A stretch of 35,880 bases of DNA from Nemertoderma westbladi (GCA_032718475.1 JAUCBJ010008657.1:1-35880); one strand, 5' to 3'; shown: positions 1 to 10,906, counted from the first letter of the stretch. Notes: generated by a model from the sequence alone, not told the origin. Numbers and translations: made by a program.

Positions 1-130
1 AATATATTTTAGATATTCTCTGTTTGTATAATTTTTTTAAGAATTAGATACAGAGTGGAAAGAACTGATACACACCGCAGTAATACATACAATCAATACT
101 AAATACCAGCGCGTCAATATCAATCTATCA

Positions 131-799
131 TTGGAACATATAACAAAACAAGTTGAGGCTGAGTTGAAAGAACATGTTACAGAGTTAGTGCATTCATCCA
201 TGACACTCTATCAGCTATTGGCTCCTCGGTTAATAAAGCATAAAGATGGGCTGAAGATTCAACAAAGAGTTGATGGATCTGTCGACTTCTATCGCAACTG
301 GGATGAATATGTTGAAGGATTTGGCGACCCGAATACCAATTTTTGGTTGGGATTGGAGACGATCCACAAGCTGAGTGAAGGTGGGGTGAAGTTGAGAGTC
401 GATTTGTGGTTCACTGGAGAGGGATATAAAGGTGGAGATGGTGTTAATAGATGGGAGAGGGTGAATTACAACAACGAACACAAATACGCGGAATACAAAT
501 ACTTCTCTATCGATTCAGCTGCAACTAATTATCGCCTACATGTATCTGGTTACCATGGTACTGCTGGTAACGCATTTAACAATCACAACGGTTTCCCATT
601 CACCACCAAGGACCGCGATAATGACGGGAGGGACTCCGGCAACTGCGCCGTAGATCGTACTGGGTCGTGGTGGTACAACAGCTGCGCAAACAGTAACTTG
701 AACGGAGAATATGGTGCGGGGGATTGGAAAGGACCTCATTGGTGGTATTTTACTAGAGTGAATCCGGCTTCTCGAGTTGAAATGATGATTTCGATTTAG
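131..799 (+). CDS. Fibrinogen-related domain (FReD) protein, 3' part
   Basis: This is the C-terminal part of a fibrinogen-related protein, the family of ficolins, tachylectins, FREPs, angiopoietins and tenascins; these are usually secreted and bind sugars or receptors. Visible landmarks, in order, are RVDGSVDFYRNW, the YVEGFGDPNTNFWLGL core, LRVDLW, the calcium-site motif KDRDND, and the paired cysteines NCAVDRTGSWWYNSC followed by NLNGEY. The protein stops at TAG (797-799) after a normal-looking end. The domain's N-terminal third, with its first cysteine pair and the usual GGGW stretch, is missing. The open frame before about residue 40 has a different character and may be intron or a coiled coil. 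No ATG fits; the frame merely opens near a TTG at 131. A 3' splice site could be the AG at 255-256, but its pyrimidine tract is poor. The family call is firm; the 5' boundary is not. Confidence 0.85.
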   Translation: MEHITKQVEAELKEHVTELVHSSMTLYQLLAPRLIKHKDGLKIQQRVDGSVDFYRNWDEYVEGFGDPNTNFWLGLETIHKLSEGGVKLRVDLWFTGEGYKGGDGVNRWERVNYNNEHKYAEYKYFSIDSAATNYRLHVSGYHGTAGNAFNNHNGFPFTTKDRDNDGRDSGNCAVDRTGSWWYNSCANSNLNGEYGAGDWKGPHWWYFTRVNPASRVEMMISI

Positions 800-1100
800 T
801 AAAACTGTAAGTTTTATATAAACTTACTGAATAATTACAATAGAGTAGCCTTGGAAACTAACTTTTACATTTAATTATAAAATTAATTTTTATTCTACTG
901 AGTAAAACCACTTACCGCGGGTAGGAAACGCAATGTGTAAAAAATTTAATATGAAACATTTAATTTTATTTCACTTAAATTCCTAATGACCTCCATCACC
1001 ATCTCCATGAAATAAAAAATATGATATATTATAATATTAGGGTGAAAAGTTCCTGATTAATACTACTTTAGTTCCTGAATAAATATGTTTTATTTACAAT
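800..1100 (+). promoter_or_regulatory. Probable 3' UTR with poly(A) signals of the FReD gene
   Basis: This is AT-rich sequence after the FReD stop codon, with no coding potential. AATAAA hexamers lie at 1011-1016 and 1078-1083, about 210 and 280 nt after the stop, a plausible distance for a short 3' UTR. Which one is used cannot be told from sequence. Confidence 0.4.
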
Positions 1101-1601
1101 AAAATTATTTACTTTAACTTTTTTATTTTGCAGTTTGAATTCCCAATGAGTTGTAGAAGAGATACTGTACTTTGGTCTACAGTTCTATATGATTCATTAA
1201 ACACAACTGCTATATGTTACCAGTTTATATGTTATATGGTTACGGGTTTATGTTTGGTTAATATTTACAATATAAATTAATTATAGTTGCACTGACTAAC
1301 TTTATTTACTTGACTTGATGTTGTAGAGCGGGGCCCGGTTGCATAAATCAACCTTAGCTAAGGCGCTGGTTCAACCCCCGGTGACGTACCTCCTCGTTTT
1401 TCCATTTCTTGAACAAAACAATAAAAATAATATTACATCATTAATTACAGTTGCATTAACAGCTCAACTCCAATCCATTTAATTAATGTTACGGGATCCC
1501 GGTTGGCCTGAGATACCGACCGTTCGACTTTGTGTGATTGTCTCATACGCGCGCGCGCTGGCTAATGGCTGGGTGGATAGACTATTGTTCCAGAAAGTTG
1601 G
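1101..1601. other. Intergenic DNA with a small palindrome and a tRNA/SINE-like scrap
   Basis: No gene is seen. At 1331-1395 lies a short GC-rich block containing the perfect 12-bp palindrome CCTTAGCTAAGG (1352-1363), followed by GGTTCAACCCCC, which resembles a Pol III B box. No full tRNA fold can be drawn. It may be the degraded end of a SINE or MITE. A (CG)n run, cgcgcgcgc, occurs near 1549-1557. Confidence 0.25.
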
Positions 1602-1857
1602 CACTTCAGTCCAACTAGGTGGGGCACCTTATTCCAACTAGGGTGGGGTACCTTATTCCAAATAGGGTGGGGTACCTCAGTCCATCTAGAATGGGGCAAC
1701 TTAGTCCAGCTAGGGTGGGTCACCTTATTCCAACTAGGGTGGGGCACCTTATTCCAAATAGGGTGGGGGACCTCAGTCCATCTAGAATGGAGAAGCTTAG
1801 TCCAACTAGGGTGGGTCCCTTTAGTCCGACTAGGGTGGGGTACCTCAGTCCAAAATC
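1602..1857. repeat. 24-bp tandem repeat with a 96-bp higher-order period
   Basis: About ten and a half copies of a 24-bp unit of the form ggtggggcacctTATTCCAACTAg. Units alternate between TTATTCCAACTA, TTATTCCAAATA, CTCAGTCCATCTAGA and TTAGTCCAGCTA types. This four-unit order repeats once, giving a 96-bp super-unit. Because 24 is divisible by 3, frames on both strands stay open (87 and 98 codons), but there is no other sign of coding. It ends in unique DNA at about 1858. Confidence 0.85.
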
Positions 1858-2007
1858 AGCGGGTTTATGGTGTATAGTGTAATGCAGTGAAAGTTTATAA
1901 TCCTTGTCACTAAACAACATTGTTGTTAGGAACGGCGCAGAGTTGAAGAGAGAGATATTGGGGAAGACAGGGCCTGTTCCGTCGGGTCTTATCGAAGTGA
2001 GACGGCT

Positions 2008-3172
2008 GTTAGACACCTCCCATTAGTGTGCGATAAAGTGGACTGTATGGGGTGGGGAGTTGGGATGTTAGACTCCTCCCATTAGTGTGCGATAAAGTGG
2101 ACTGTATGGGGTGGGGAGTTGGGATGTTAGACACCTCCCATTAGTGTGCGATAAAGTGGGCTGCATGGGGTGGGGAGTTGGGATGTTAGACACCTCCCAT
2201 TAGTGTGCGATAAAGTGGACTGTATGGGGTGGGGAGTTGGGATGTTAGACACCTCCCATTAGTGTGCGATAAAGTGGACTGTATGGGGTGGGGAGTTGGG
2301 ATGTTAGACACCTCCCATTAGTGTGCGATAAAGTGGACTGTATGGGGTGGGGAGTTGGGATGTTAGACACCTCCCATTAGTGTGCGATAAAGTGGACTGT
2401 ATGGGGTGGGGAGTTGGGATGTTAGACACCTCCCATTAGTGTGCGATAAAGTGGGCTGCATGGGGTGGGGAGTTGGGATGTTAGACACCTCCCATTAGTG
2501 TGCGATAAAGTGGACTGTATGGGGTGGGAAGTTGGGATGTTAGACACCTCCCATTAGTGTGCGATAAAGTGGACTGTATGGGGTGGGGAGTTGGGATGTT
2601 GGACACCTCCCATTAGTGTGCGATAAAGTGGACTGTATGGGGTGGGGAGTTGGGATGTTAGACACCTCCCATTAGTGTGCGATAACGTGGACTGTATGGG
2701 GGGGGGGGGGTTGGGATGTTAGACACCTCCCATTAGTGTGCGATAAAGTGGACTGTATGGGGTGGGGAGTGGGATGTTAGACACCTCCCATTAGTGTGCG
2801 ATAAAGTGGACTGTATGGGGTGGGGAGTTGGGATGTTAGACACCTCCCATTAGTGTGCGATAAAGTGGACTGTATGGGGTGGGGAGTTGGGATGTTGGAC
2901 ACCTCCCATTAGTGTGCGATAAAGTGGACTGTATGGGGTGGGGAGTTGGGATGTTAGACACCTCCCATTAGTGTGCGATAAAGTGGACTGTATGGGGTGG
3001 GGAGTTGGGATGTTAGACACCTCCCATTAGTGTGCGATAAAGTGGACTGTATGGGGTGGGGAGTTGGGATGTTAGACACCTCCCATTAGTGTGCGATAAA
3101 GTGGACTGTATGGGGTGGGGAGTTGGGATGTTAGACACCTCCCATTAGTGTGCGATAAAGTGGACTGTATGT
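2008..3172. repeat. 59-bp satellite array, about 20 copies
   Basis: Near-identical head-to-tail copies of a 59-bp unit containing GACTGTATGGGGTGGGGAG, TTGGGATGTTAGACACC and CATTAGTGTGCGATAAAG. The spacing was counted directly (2041, 2100, 2159). Diagnostic variants recur five units apart: GGGCTGCATGG at about 2159 and 2454, and GATGTTGGAC at about 2595 and 2891. This shows that blocks of five units were duplicated together. One copy near 2700 has a G-run expansion and the next has lost a base. The array is G-rich on the plus strand and fuses directly to the 51-bp array. Confidence 0.95.
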
Positions 3173-3175
3173 AAG

Positions 3176-6100
3176 TCCACTTACAAGGTTATTGTCCCAT
3201 TGTTATCGCGTGTTTAATCCCCATGACATCCACTTACATGGCTTGCCCCATTGTTTTCGCGTGTTTAATCCCCCATGACATCCACTTACATGGCTCGCCC
3301 CATTGTTATCGCGTGTTTGATCCCCATGACATCCACTTACATGGCTCGCCCCATTTTTATCGCGTGTTTAATCCCCATAACATCCACTTACATGGCTCGC
3401 CCCATTGTTATCGCGTGTTTAATCCCCATGACATCCACTTACATGGCTCGCCCCATTGTTATCGCGTGTTTAATCGCCATGATATCCACTTACATGGATC
3501 GCCCCTTTGTTATCGCGTGTTTAGTCCCCATGACATCCACTTACATGGCTCGCCCCATTGTTATCGCGTGTTTAATCCCTACGCTCCACTTACATGGCTC
3601 GCCCCATTGTTATCGCGTGTTTAATTCCTAGTGACGCTCCACTTACATGGTTCGCCCCTTATCGCGTGTTTAATCCCTAGTGACGCTCCACTTACATGGC
3701 TCGCCCCATTGTTATCGCGTGTTTAATCCCCCATGACATCCACTTACATGGCTCGCCCCATTGTTATCGCGTGTTTAATCCCCATGACATACACTTACAT
3801 GACTCGCCCCTTTGTTATCGCGTGTTTAATCCCCATGACATCCACTTACATGGCTTGCCCCTTTGTTATCGCGTGTTTAATCCCCATGACATCCACTTAC
3901 ATGGCTTGCCCCTTTGTTATCGCGTGTTTAATCCCCATGACATCCACTTACATGGCTCGCCCCTTTGTTATCGCGTGTTTAATCCCCATGACATCCACTT
4001 ACATGGCTTGCCCCTTTGTTATCGCGTGTTTAATCCCCATGACATCCACTTACATGACTCGCCCCAGTGTTATCGCGTGTTTAATCCCCATGACATCCAC
4101 TTACATGGCTTGCCCCTTTGTTATCGCGTGTTTAATCCCCATGACATCCACTTACATGGCTTGCCCCTTTGTTATCGCGTGTTTAATCCCCATGACATCC
4201 ACTTACATGACTCGCCCCAGTGTTATCGCGTGTTTAATCCCCATGACATCCACTTACATGGCTTGCCCCTTTGTTATCGCGTGTTTAATCCCCATGACAT
4301 ACACTTACATGGCTCGCCCCTTTGTTATCGCGTGTTTAATCCATGACATCCACTTACATGGCTCGCCCCATTGTTATCGCGTGTTTAATCCCCATGACAT
4401 CCACTTACATGGCTCGCCCCTTTGTTATTGCGTGTTTAATCCCTAGTGACGCTCCACTTACATGGCTTGCCCCATTGTTATCGCGTGTTTAATCCCCATG
4501 ACATCCACTTACATGGCTCGCCCCATTGTTATCGTGTGTTTAATCCCCATGACATCCACTTACATGGCTCGCCCCAGTGTTATCACGTGTTTAATCCGCA
4601 TGACATAAACTTACATGGCTCGCCCCTTTGTTATCGCGTGTTTGATCCCCATGACATCCACTTACATGGCTCGCCCCATTTTTATCGCGTGTTTAATCCC
4701 CATAACATCCACTTACATGGCTCGCCCAATTGTTATCGCGTGTTTAATCCCCATGACATACACTTACATGACTCGCCCCTTTGTTATCGCGTGTTTAATC
4801 CCCATGACATACACTTACATGACTCGCCCCTTTGTTATCGCGTGTTTAATCCCCATGACATACACTTACATGGCTTGCCCCTTTGTTATCGCGTGTTTAA
4901 TCCCCATGACATCCACTTACATGGCTCGCCCCATTGTTATCGCGTGTTTAATCCCCATGACATCCACTTACATGGCTCGCCCCATTGTTATCGCGTGTTT
5001 AATCCCCATGACATCCACTTACATGGCTCGCCCCTTTGTTATTGCGTGTTTAATCCCTAGTGACGCTCCGCTTACATGGCTCGCCCCATTGTTATCGCGT
5101 GTTTAATCCCCATGACATACACTTACATGACTCGCCCCTTTGTTATCGCGTGTTTAATCCCCATGACATACACTTACATGACTCGCCCCTTTGTTTTCGC
5201 GTGTTTAATCCCCATGACATCCACTTACATGGCTCGCCCCTTTGTTATCGCGTGTTTAATCCCCATGACATACACTTACATGACTCGCCCCTTTGTTATC
5301 GCGTGTTTAATCCCCATGACATACACTTACATGACTCGCCCCTTTGTTATCGCGTGTTTAATCCCCATGACATCCACTTACATGGCTCGCCCCTTTGTTA
5401 TCGCGTGTTTAATCCCCATGACATACACTTACATGGCTCGACCCATTGTTATCGCGTGTTTAATCCCCATGACATCCACTTACATGGCTCGCCCCAGTGT
5501 TATCGCGTGTTTAATCCCCATAACATCCACTTACATGGCTTGCCCCTTTGTTATCGCGTGTTTAATCCCCATGACATCCACTTACATGGCTCGCCCCATT
5601 GTTATCGCGTGTTTAATCCCCATGACATCCACTTACATGGCTCGCCCCATTGTTATCGCGTGTTTAATCCCCATGACATCCACTTACATGGCTCGCCCCT
5701 TTGTTATTGCGTGTTTAATCCCTAGTGACGCTCCACTTACATGGCTTGCCCCATTGTTATCGCGTGTTTAATCCCCATGACATCCACTTACATGGCTCGC
5801 CCCATTGTTATCGTGTGTTTATCACTTACATGACTCGCCCCTTTGTTATCGCGTGTTTAATCCGCATGACATAAACTTACATGGCTCGCCCCTTTGTTAT
5901 CGCGTGTTTAATCCCTAGTGACGCTCCACTTACATGGCTTGCCCCATTGTTATCGCGTGTTTAATCCCCATGACATCCACTTACATGGCTCGCCCCATTG
6001 TTATCGCGTGTTTAATCCCCATGACATCCACTTACATGGCTCGCCCCAGTGTTATCGCGTGTTTAATCCGCATGACATACACTTACATGGCTCGCCCCTT

Positions 6101-6560
6101 TGTTATCGCGTGTTTAATCCCTAGTGACGCTCCACTTACATGGCTTGCCCCATTGTTATCGCGTGTTTAATCCCCATGACATCCACTTACATGGCTCGCC
6201 CCATTGTTATCGCGTGTTTAATCCCCATGACATCCACTTACATGGCTCGCCCCAGTGTTATCGCGTGTTTAATCCTCATGACATACACTTACATGGCTCG
6301 CCCCTTTGTTATCGCGTGTTTAATCCCTAGTGACGCTCCACTTACATGGCTTGCCCCATTGTTATCGCGTGTTTAATCCCCATGACATCCACTTACATGG
6401 CTCGACCCATTGTTATCGCGTGTTTAATCCCCATGACATCCACTTACATGGCTCGACCCATTGTTATCGCGTGTTTAATCCCCCATGACATCCACTTCCA
6501 TGGCTCGCCCCATTGTTATCGCGTGTTTAATCCCCATGACATCCACTTACATGGCTAGAT
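3176..6560. repeat. 51-bp satellite array, about 66 copies
   Basis: A head-to-tail array of a 51-bp unit containing CATGACATCCACTTACATGG, CTCGCCCCATTG and TTATCGCGTGTTTAAT. Units differ at a few positions: ATTG/TTTG/AGTG before TTATCGCG, GGCTCG/GGCTTG/GACTCG, and TCCACT/TACACT. A variant joint, CCCTAGTGACGCTCC, marks higher-order blocks at 4441, 5055, 5720, 5913, 6119 and 6325; the last three are exactly 206 bp apart. Because 51 = 3 x 17, two plus-strand frames remain open over hundreds of codons in 17-residue periods. Having both open together argues for satellite rather than gene. Each unit carries CpG-containing TCGCGTG. Confidence 0.95.
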
Positions 6561-6574
6561 ATCGCGTGTTTACT

Positions 6575-7800
6575 ACTACTAGGATCGGCATGCTGCATTG
6601 CAGCTGCATTTTTAAGAATGCTGTGCCGGCTTGTTAACAAAATTGCACCGCCACAACTCCCTATCACCCATGACATTTGCTAGATCATCCGCATCTTTAA
6701 GGCCAGTGTCCTCTAAGATGCGTCTCAAGAAAGTCATGGGCTGGCCACCATGCTTATTCACTCCATGAGGCTGCCAAAGTACAAGATTATGCACTGGCTG
6801 GTCCTCACGGCGAAAGCAATGTCCTGCAAAGCGGAGGCGATTTTGTTCTAGTGTCAAGCTTGGGGGAACCAATGAGACACCTCCAATGTTATATAGTGTC
6901 TGGTTGGAGATGTGTGCATTGTACTTGACACAATGAACCCGGCGTAGCATTCTTGTGAATATGCCATCCAGAGATTTGGTGTCCTCAGCAGTTAGAGCCC
7001 AGCATGGACTCCCGTAGAGGAGTACTGGAACTACTGCTGCTCTAAATAATCGGACCTTAAGTTTCCGATTAATTCTCGGTGACTTCCAAATCCTGGAAAG
7101 CCTATTGAAGGCTGCCCATGCCTTTCCCTTACGTATTCGAAGGTCCTCACCTGACTTCCGGATCCATGATCCCAGGTAACAGAAGTCGTCCACATGCTCA
7201 AGTATACCATCCTTTGAGCTTATGCTCATCCGATCAGAGACTTGCTGAGGACTTTCAAAGTTAACTGTCAAAATTTTGGTCTTTCTGGAGTTAATAAAAA
7301 TACCAACACTAGAAGCAGCATGTTCTAATGAGCTGAGGAGCCGTTGGGCTCCCTCTAATGATTCTGAGAGTACTCCTAAGTCATCAGCAAAGTCTAGATC
7401 AGTTAGGTACTTGGCAGGATTTCCTCGACTTCTGGAGCCAGTAGGTGGAGTTATCATCACCCCATCATCATTATGATGATCTAAGGACATGCGTAGAACA
7501 TAGTCAACCACAATAATAAACAAGAATGGTGCAAGTGTGTCTCCTTGTTGTACGGTACATGTCTACTATGATGGGATAGATGAGCTTTAAACACTCAGGT
7601 ATTTTAAAGACCTCAGGGGGAACACCATCTACTCCACTGGCACGATTGGTCTTAATGCTCTTTGCAGCAGCCTTCACTTCTGCAAAGGAGATATCGCCAA
7701 TGGGAATATCTGGGAGTACAGACTCTGTAAAAGCTTTTGTGGGATGTAACTGGCCCTTTTGCTTTGCAATCCAGTTCCCCCCCCCCAGGCGCTGGAATAC
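6575..7800 (-). pseudogene. Non-LTR retrotransposon (LINE), 3' part with internal deletion
   Basis: This is the C-terminal part of a LINE reverse transcriptase on the minus strand. Reading leftward from about 7800, an RT N-terminal segment (VKAAAKSIKTNRASGVDGVP, about 7690-7620) is followed near 7560 by a frame break. Then come QGDTLAPFLF, the catalytic box LDFADDLGVL, and the thumb/connection region with LLYGSPCWAL, RMLRRVH and RLRFAGHCFRR. It stops at 6612. The RT part between the N-terminal segment and QGDTLAPF is missing, including the first catalytic aspartate, so the copy is dead. The 3' end reads TAGTAGTAGTA on the minus strand and abuts the satellite end, like a LINE 3' tail. An RTE or similar clade is likely but not assignable by eye. 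Confidence 0.85.
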
Positions 7801-7854
7801 TCTAAAAAGCTCTCTAACTCGAATGATGCAATGCGACCGGCTGATTGGCTGATT

Positions 7855-8965
7855 TGTTATACGAGGGGCTCTTTGCTATGTTCTATTGGCCAACCAGAGC
7901 TATAGCAGCAGAGTATGCAACCAGGGCAACCGAGCGGAGTGACTCATTTTGTGTGTTGGCCAAGGGCTGCAAAAATCCTGATAGTTCGGCATTTAGATAT
8001 TCGTGGAACCTGTGGAATCTGGGGTTCTGCCAATGAGAGCTATTCCTCTCTGTGTAAAAAGATACCTGCAACGGTGTTAGAGTCAGAGAGTTCTTGTTAC
8101 TGTTGTGTTGTTTCTATCTAGGCCAGGAACACCGGCTCTAGAGTCAATTCGTTTCAGACTTTAGAAGAAACATTAGTAGGCTTAGATTATAGAGCGTATA
8201 ACTGTTATCGGCTCAATCAGCACATACATTGTCATATCATATCTTAACCTACCGTCCTAATGCTTTTACTGTTGTTATTATTTTGTATCAGTTGGTTGAA
8301 TATTATTTGGAGAACATCTATAAAGAACCCAAATTTCCCAATTTTCTTGATACACTACAGGTTAGAGAGACAGGTTACATATAGCGATTGCGACTTATAT
8401 TATCGTGGTTTGTAGTGAATTTAATGCTATTTGATAAGCACTACATGAGTCAATTGCTGTTCTCTTTATATATGATAAAATTCATTGACGGTCGGCAAAT
8501 TAGTGTGCAGTATTGTGTGTTACCGGTAGTGTGCATTATTGTGGCTGATAACTAAGCATTTCCTAAAGAATGCTCCTCATACGTGAATCATAAGCCTTAC
8601 CGACTTACCGTTGTGTTTAGTATAAGTCATATCTCTGTTTACCTAGATAGAGCGCCACGTCCTAAAGGAACTGCTAATATTTCCCGAAAGTAAATAATAT
8701 TGGTCAGAAATTATTTATTAACAATCAATCGAATAATACAGTAAGCTTACACTGCAATAATAATCTAAGCCCTCAGAATCCAGTCTCCCGGGTATATCCA
8801 GCGGGTGAATGGACGCGCACTAGGCTGGCTTCTGCTAATGTTGTGTTTATTGGTATTAAATATTTGTCAATTTCTAAAGTCTATTTATAAACCAAAAGAC
8901 ATATAAATTTTGGCAGGTTAAACTGCTAAAGGTATTCAAAAGCGCGTACAATAACAGTTATTGTC
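7855..8965 (+). repeat. Left arm of a long inverted repeat; LTR-like, plus orientation
   Basis: This sequence matches the reverse complement of 12705-13649. The best stretch is 8415-8830, judged about 80% identical; shared blocks include GCGCCACGTCCTAAAGGAAC, AATATTTCCCGAA and TATCCAGCGGGTGAATG. Homology continues to AAAGCGCG and AACAGTTAT near 8940-8960 and fades toward 7855. The outer end starts TGTTATACG, with the TG typical of LTRs, and an ATTGGCCAA (CCAAT-type) motif follows at about 7881. The interior is mostly noncoding. I infer a diverged LTR of a BEL/Pao-like element rather than a DNA-transposon TIR, because of the TG start and the Gag-like ORF inside. That remains uncertain. Confidence 0.65.
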
Positions 8966-9012
8966 TTTATTGCAGTAAGCAATAAAGTTGAAAGTACCGG
9001 TCGACCGGTAAA

Positions 9013-9216
9013 CCTGAACCGGTACTGTCGTAGGTCCGTAGGCCCAACTGCCAGAATCGGTACTGCTGTAGGTCCGTAGGCCCAACTGCCAGAACCGGTA
9101 CTGCTGTAGGTCCGTAGGCCCAACTGCTTGAACCGGTACTGCTGTAGGTCCATAGGCCTAACTGCCGAACCGGTACTGCTGTAGGTCTGTAGGCCCAACT
9201 GTCCTAACCGGTACTT
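9013..9216. repeat. 38-bp tandem repeat, about 5.5 copies
   Basis: The unit contains GAACCGGTACTGCTGTAGG and TCCGTAGGCCCAACTGCC. Copies begin at steps of 38, 38, 38, 37 and 38 bp, measured from GGTACTG or its equivalent at 9021, 9059, 9097, 9135, 9172 and 9210. The open minus-strand frame of 101 codons across it is a by-product. Confidence 0.85.
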
Positions 9217-9379
9217 CCAGTATAAGTACATTAGTATTATTCAATTTTGATTATTGTATACCGGTAGGTCTCGATATTAAATCGGGGACGCCTGGTTTTT
9301 ATTGGGATTTTACTTAGGTCTATTTCTGTCAGTTTTATTTCCTAGTAAGTTAATATTGAGCTGAAGACATGTAAGTCTG

Positions 9380-9955
9380 CTCAGATTGTTCAGATAACTG
9401 TAGGCCGGACTGTTGTCGGATTGTTGTTTGGTTTGGAGAGATTACGGCGTGTGTGGAGTTTGTCCGATAGAGTGCCAGTTAGTAAGTTGGGGCAGCCATA
9501 GCTGTAAGGTCAATCCCCTCTTAAAGAATAAGTCGTACTACCGTGTTAGAACGCATACTAACTAACCATTTTGGAATCTGCACATACTGTAGTTTATTTA
9601 GGCTTGACAGTATTCTGCCAACGTTTTGGCCTGTGTTTGTTTGTGTGGTCTGTTCAGGTACCGTAATAGTTATTACTCAGATATTTTGTAGGCTGGATTG
9701 TTGTCTAGCTATTATTAGGTCTGAAGAGATTGCTGCATGTGTAGAGTTTGTCTGATAAAGTGCCAGTTAGTAAGTTGGGGCAGCCAGTGCTGTAAGGTCA
9801 ATCCCCTCTTAAAGAATAAGTCGTACTACCGTGTTAGAACGCATACTAACTAACCATTTCGGAATCTTCACATACTGTAGTTTATTTAGGCTTGGTGGTA
9901 GTCTGCCAGCGTTTGGTTTGTATTTTATTTGAGTATTCTGTACGGGTAGCGTAAA
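9380..9955. repeat. 288-bp tandem duplication
   Basis: Two head-to-tail copies. GTAGGC anchors occur at 9400 and 9688 and the GTGCCAGTTAGTAAG block at about 9472 and 9760, both 288 bp apart. The central part (GGTCAATCCCCTCTTAAAG to CGCATACTAACTAACC) is essentially identical, while the flanks have diverged. This suggests either conversion or constraint in the centre. Confidence 0.85.
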
Positions 9956-10906
9956 ATGATTCAGAGTTTATGCGATTATTCGCAACATTCATGTCCCCAA
10001 GTTTATTCCTACAGTAATTGTGCTTGTTACACATACCGTTATAGTTGAATTAACCCCGGTACTACACGGGCTGCTTGGCGTAGGAAAAGACTGGTGACTT
10101 TGTGCTTCGGTCACTCCAGCAGATGCCGTGGTACTTTTAACTGTTCAAGTATATTTAACTACTGATTATTTGTTGTACCAGTACTTGTACCTAATTTAGG
10201 GTTTAGTGTACAGTGCTTTCCGAAAGTAATTAGTGTGTAGGCAGTATATTTGTGTTGTAAAGTGGTTAATAGGCACGTTGGATCTGGTAGTCCGCGGTAA
10301 TTAACTTCTAGGTAGGAACACTCCGTGATACATAACGTAGTACCTATAGCGATACGGCTATAGGTCGTCAGGCGGTGGTATTTTCCTATCTGGACAGTGC
10401 AATATATTTACTACTACTTATTATTTTCAAATACCGTAGTACCCTGTCCGTTGTAATAACCAGAATTCTAACCCTTTGTTAGGCTGGTTTGTAGACTTCC
10501 TGTAAATTTACCCTAAAATTTCGTACGTAATATTTTTGTTGTGTATAATTAGAGAATTAATCTCACCCGTATCGTAAGTAATTAGTGGTATTAAGTAACT
10601 TAGGTAAATTAGAATAATCTGTTTTAGTGTCCCATAAGTAGCACTTCACTGAGAGTGCACAGCTTCTGTGTAGTGACTTCCCCCAGAAATAATAACATTT
10701 ATTTCAAATATTGACAAAACCCATTATAAACGGGTATATAAATATTATAAATCAATTCAAACGATTTATAAATAGTAGGCCTGCCATACAACAACTAGGT
10801 CTCAATATCAGTTGGACTACTGCTTAAATAACGGTAATAAAGTAAGTTAAAGTAACCAAGTAACCCTAAAATATTCAGAAATTCAATTATTCTAAAATAA
10901 TTGACA

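Noticed and set aside
1619-2016. ORFs on both strands across the 24-bp repeat
   Set aside because: Same effect of an in-phase period; the peptides are simple eight-residue repeats with no other support.
3223-6558. Many overlapping ORFs of 60-237 codons across the 51-bp array
   Set aside because: They follow from a period divisible by three; two frames are open at once, unit changes ignore codon structure, and no start context or splice signals fit.
7845-8121. Short ORFs on both strands (62-68 codons)
   Set aside because: They lie in the LTR-like left arm, overlap one another in different frames, and are not conserved in the right arm.
8926-9231. 101-codon minus-strand ORF
   Set aside because: It is generated by the 38-bp tandem repeat in 9013-9216; no motif and no supporting context.
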